DNA of 64,000 nt, taken from contig AEPI01000041.1 in assembly GCA_000193795.2 (NCBI GenBank), forward strand, positions 8,793 through 72,792, read 5' to 3'. Position 1 is the stretch's first letter. Each line of letters begins with the position of its first letter. The notes below the pieces were generated by a model, which had not been told where the DNA came from, did not search any database, and saw only the letters and a list, made by a program, of their open reading frames with translations. The translations under genes and the position numbers were made by a program. The DNA comes from Neisseria lactamica NS19 (lineage in GTDB: Bacteria > Pseudomonadota > Gammaproteobacteria > Burkholderiales > Neisseriaceae). This document shows, piece after piece, positions 63,008 to 64,000 of the stretch.

Positions 63008-63829
63008 GTGAAACGCATTTTTCTGTTTCTCGCGACCAATATCGCTATTTTGGTCGTAATCAGTATTGTTTTGGCGGTTCTGGGCATCAACAGCCAGGGC
63101 GGTGCGGGCAGCCTGTTGGCGTATTCTGCCGTCGTCGGCTTTACCGGCTCGATTATTTCGCTGCTGATGTCCAAATTCATCGCCAAACAATCGGTCGGCG
63201 CGGAAGTCATCGACACGCCGCGCACCGAAGAAGAAGCCTGGCTCCTGAACACTGTCGAAGCACAAGCGCGGCAATGGAACCTGAAAACGCCCGAGGTCGC
63301 CATCTACCACTCCCCCGAACCCAACGCCTTTGCCACGGGCGCATCGAGAAACAGCTCCCTGATTGCCGTCAGCACCGGTCTGCTCGACCATATGACGCGT
63401 GACGAAGTGGAAGCCGTGTTGGCGCACGAAATGGCACACGTCGGCAACGGCGATATGGTGACATTGACGCTGATTCAAGGCGTGGTCAATACCTTTGTCG
63501 TATTCCTGTCGCGCATTATTGCCAACTTGATTGCCCGGAACAAGGGAACTTATTTCCTGGTCAGCGTGGTGTTCCAAATCCTGTTCGGCTTCCTTGCCAG
63601 CTTAATTGTCATGTGGTTCAGCCGCCAACGCGAATACCGTGCCGATGCGGGGGCGGCAAAATTGGTCGGCGCGCCGAAAATGATTTCCGCCCTGCAAAGG
63701 CTTAAAGGCAATCCTGTCGACCTGCCCGAAGAAATGAACGCAATGGGCATTGCCGGAGATACGCGCGACTCCCTGCTCAGCACCCACCCTTCGCTGGACA
63801 ACCGCATCGCCCGCCTCAAATCGCTCTAA
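63008..63829 (+). CDS. htpX: HtpX-type membrane zinc metalloprotease
   Basis: A 273-residue inner-membrane protease in membrane protein quality control. It has four hydrophobic segments, the zinc motif HEMAHVGNGD, a third ligand in RQREYRADAGAAKL and the family end LLSTHPSLDNRIARLKSL. It starts at GTG 63008 (AAAAGGAACATCC upstream); no ATG fits as well. Confidence 0.95.
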   Translation: MKRIFLFLATNIAILVVISIVLAVLGINSQGGAGSLLAYSAVVGFTGSIISLLMSKFIAKQSVGAEVIDTPRTEEEAWLLNTVEAQARQWNLKTPEVAIYHSPEPNAFATGASRNSSLIAVSTGLLDHMTRDEVEAVLAHEMAHVGNGDMVTLTLIQGVVNTFVVFLSRIIANLIARNKGTYFLVSVVFQILFGFLASLIVMWFSRQREYRADAGAAKLVGAPKMISALQRLKGNPVDLPEEMNAMGIAGDTRDSLLSTHPSLDNRIARLKSL

Positions 63830-63850
63830 ACCGATTTGAAACGACAAAAA

Positions 63851-63881
63851 AAACCGTACACATAAGCAGTACGGTTTTTTT
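63851..63881 (+). terminator. htpX terminator
   Basis: AAACCGTAC (63851-63859) pairs with GTACGGTTT (63869-63877), followed by a T-run. Positions 63882-64000 hold one uptake sequence and no gene that I can support. Confidence 0.88.
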
Positions 63882-64000
63882 GTATATGCCGTCTGAAAAC
63901 ATCAGGTTTGCCATACCGGCACCAACCGTATCCATTTCCGCACCGGATACGCCGCATTGATATATCCCGACAAACCGTGTCCAGACAGAAAATATCAGGT

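Noticed and set aside
63882..64000. 3' end of a further gene at the window edge
   Set aside because: There is too little sequence to show coding potential, and no stop or terminator pattern supports one.

Overview
The window is chromosomal DNA of a Neisseria, most likely N. meningitidis or a very close relative. The 10-12 base neisserial DNA uptake sequence (ATGCCGTCTGAA) recurs on both strands and is often paired into terminator hairpins. Correia elements, dRS3 repeats, the pilHIJKX minor-pilin operon and a pentanucleotide-repeat modD methyltransferase point the same way. The species call is inference from these signatures and from remembered gene order, not from alignment.

Layout. 1-8.9 kb: tRNA-Ser, yaaA, dapC, dut, an AzlCD-type amino acid exporter, the five minor pilin genes and dnaB. 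9-13.4 kb: sodB, a Cys/His-tailed small protein, a 3' gene remnant probably left by loss of a sulfate transporter operon, ilvA and a PBP5-like protein without catalytic residues. 13.5-18.4 kb: a type III restriction-modification system (res plus phase-variable modD, here out of frame at 14 repeats). 18.4-27.9 kb: core metabolism and envelope genes (rplY, prs, tRNA-Gln, ispE, lolB, a TPR protein, panC, panB, two identical tRNA-Thr, a SpeE-like protein and an alpha/beta hydrolase). 27.9-32.6 kb: a pseudouridine synthase, then an AT-rich accessory locus. 32.6-50.4 kb: hisS, yfgM-like, der, rdgC, dcd, phoH-like, pcnB, a frameshifted recJ, darP, pmbA, cspA, clpS and clpA. 50.4-58.4 kb: a type I restriction-modification locus (hsdM-rhuM-hsdS-hsdR) carrying a REP-associated transposase and its palindromes. 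58.5-64 kb: hldD, heptose kinase, a DUF2185 protein, pyrF, adk and htpX.

The most interesting stretch is 28.99-32.52 kb. An outer-membrane beta-barrel gene is followed by a small secreted precursor that has a Sec signal, then a double-glycine-like leader, then a glycine-zipper body resembling class II bacteriocins. A 95-residue membrane protein (putative immunity), a second 5'-truncated peptide cassette with a paralogous 95-residue membrane protein, a decayed membrane ORF and a Sec-exported C39 cysteine peptidase follow. No ABC transporter is present. The arrangement suggests a route in which precursors cross the inner membrane by Sec, are trimmed in the periplasm by the C39 peptidase and leave through the barrel, as in the Pseudomonas Fap amyloid system. 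In this genome the barrel and the first precursor each carry a one-base indel in a short C run inside the signal peptide, and a Correia element has cut the second cassette.

Several systems read as switched off or decaying: modD (14 repeats), hsdS (A7 tract), recJ (one extra base), the barrel and the peptide precursor. Homopolymer sequencing error is a common alternative for the one-base cases.
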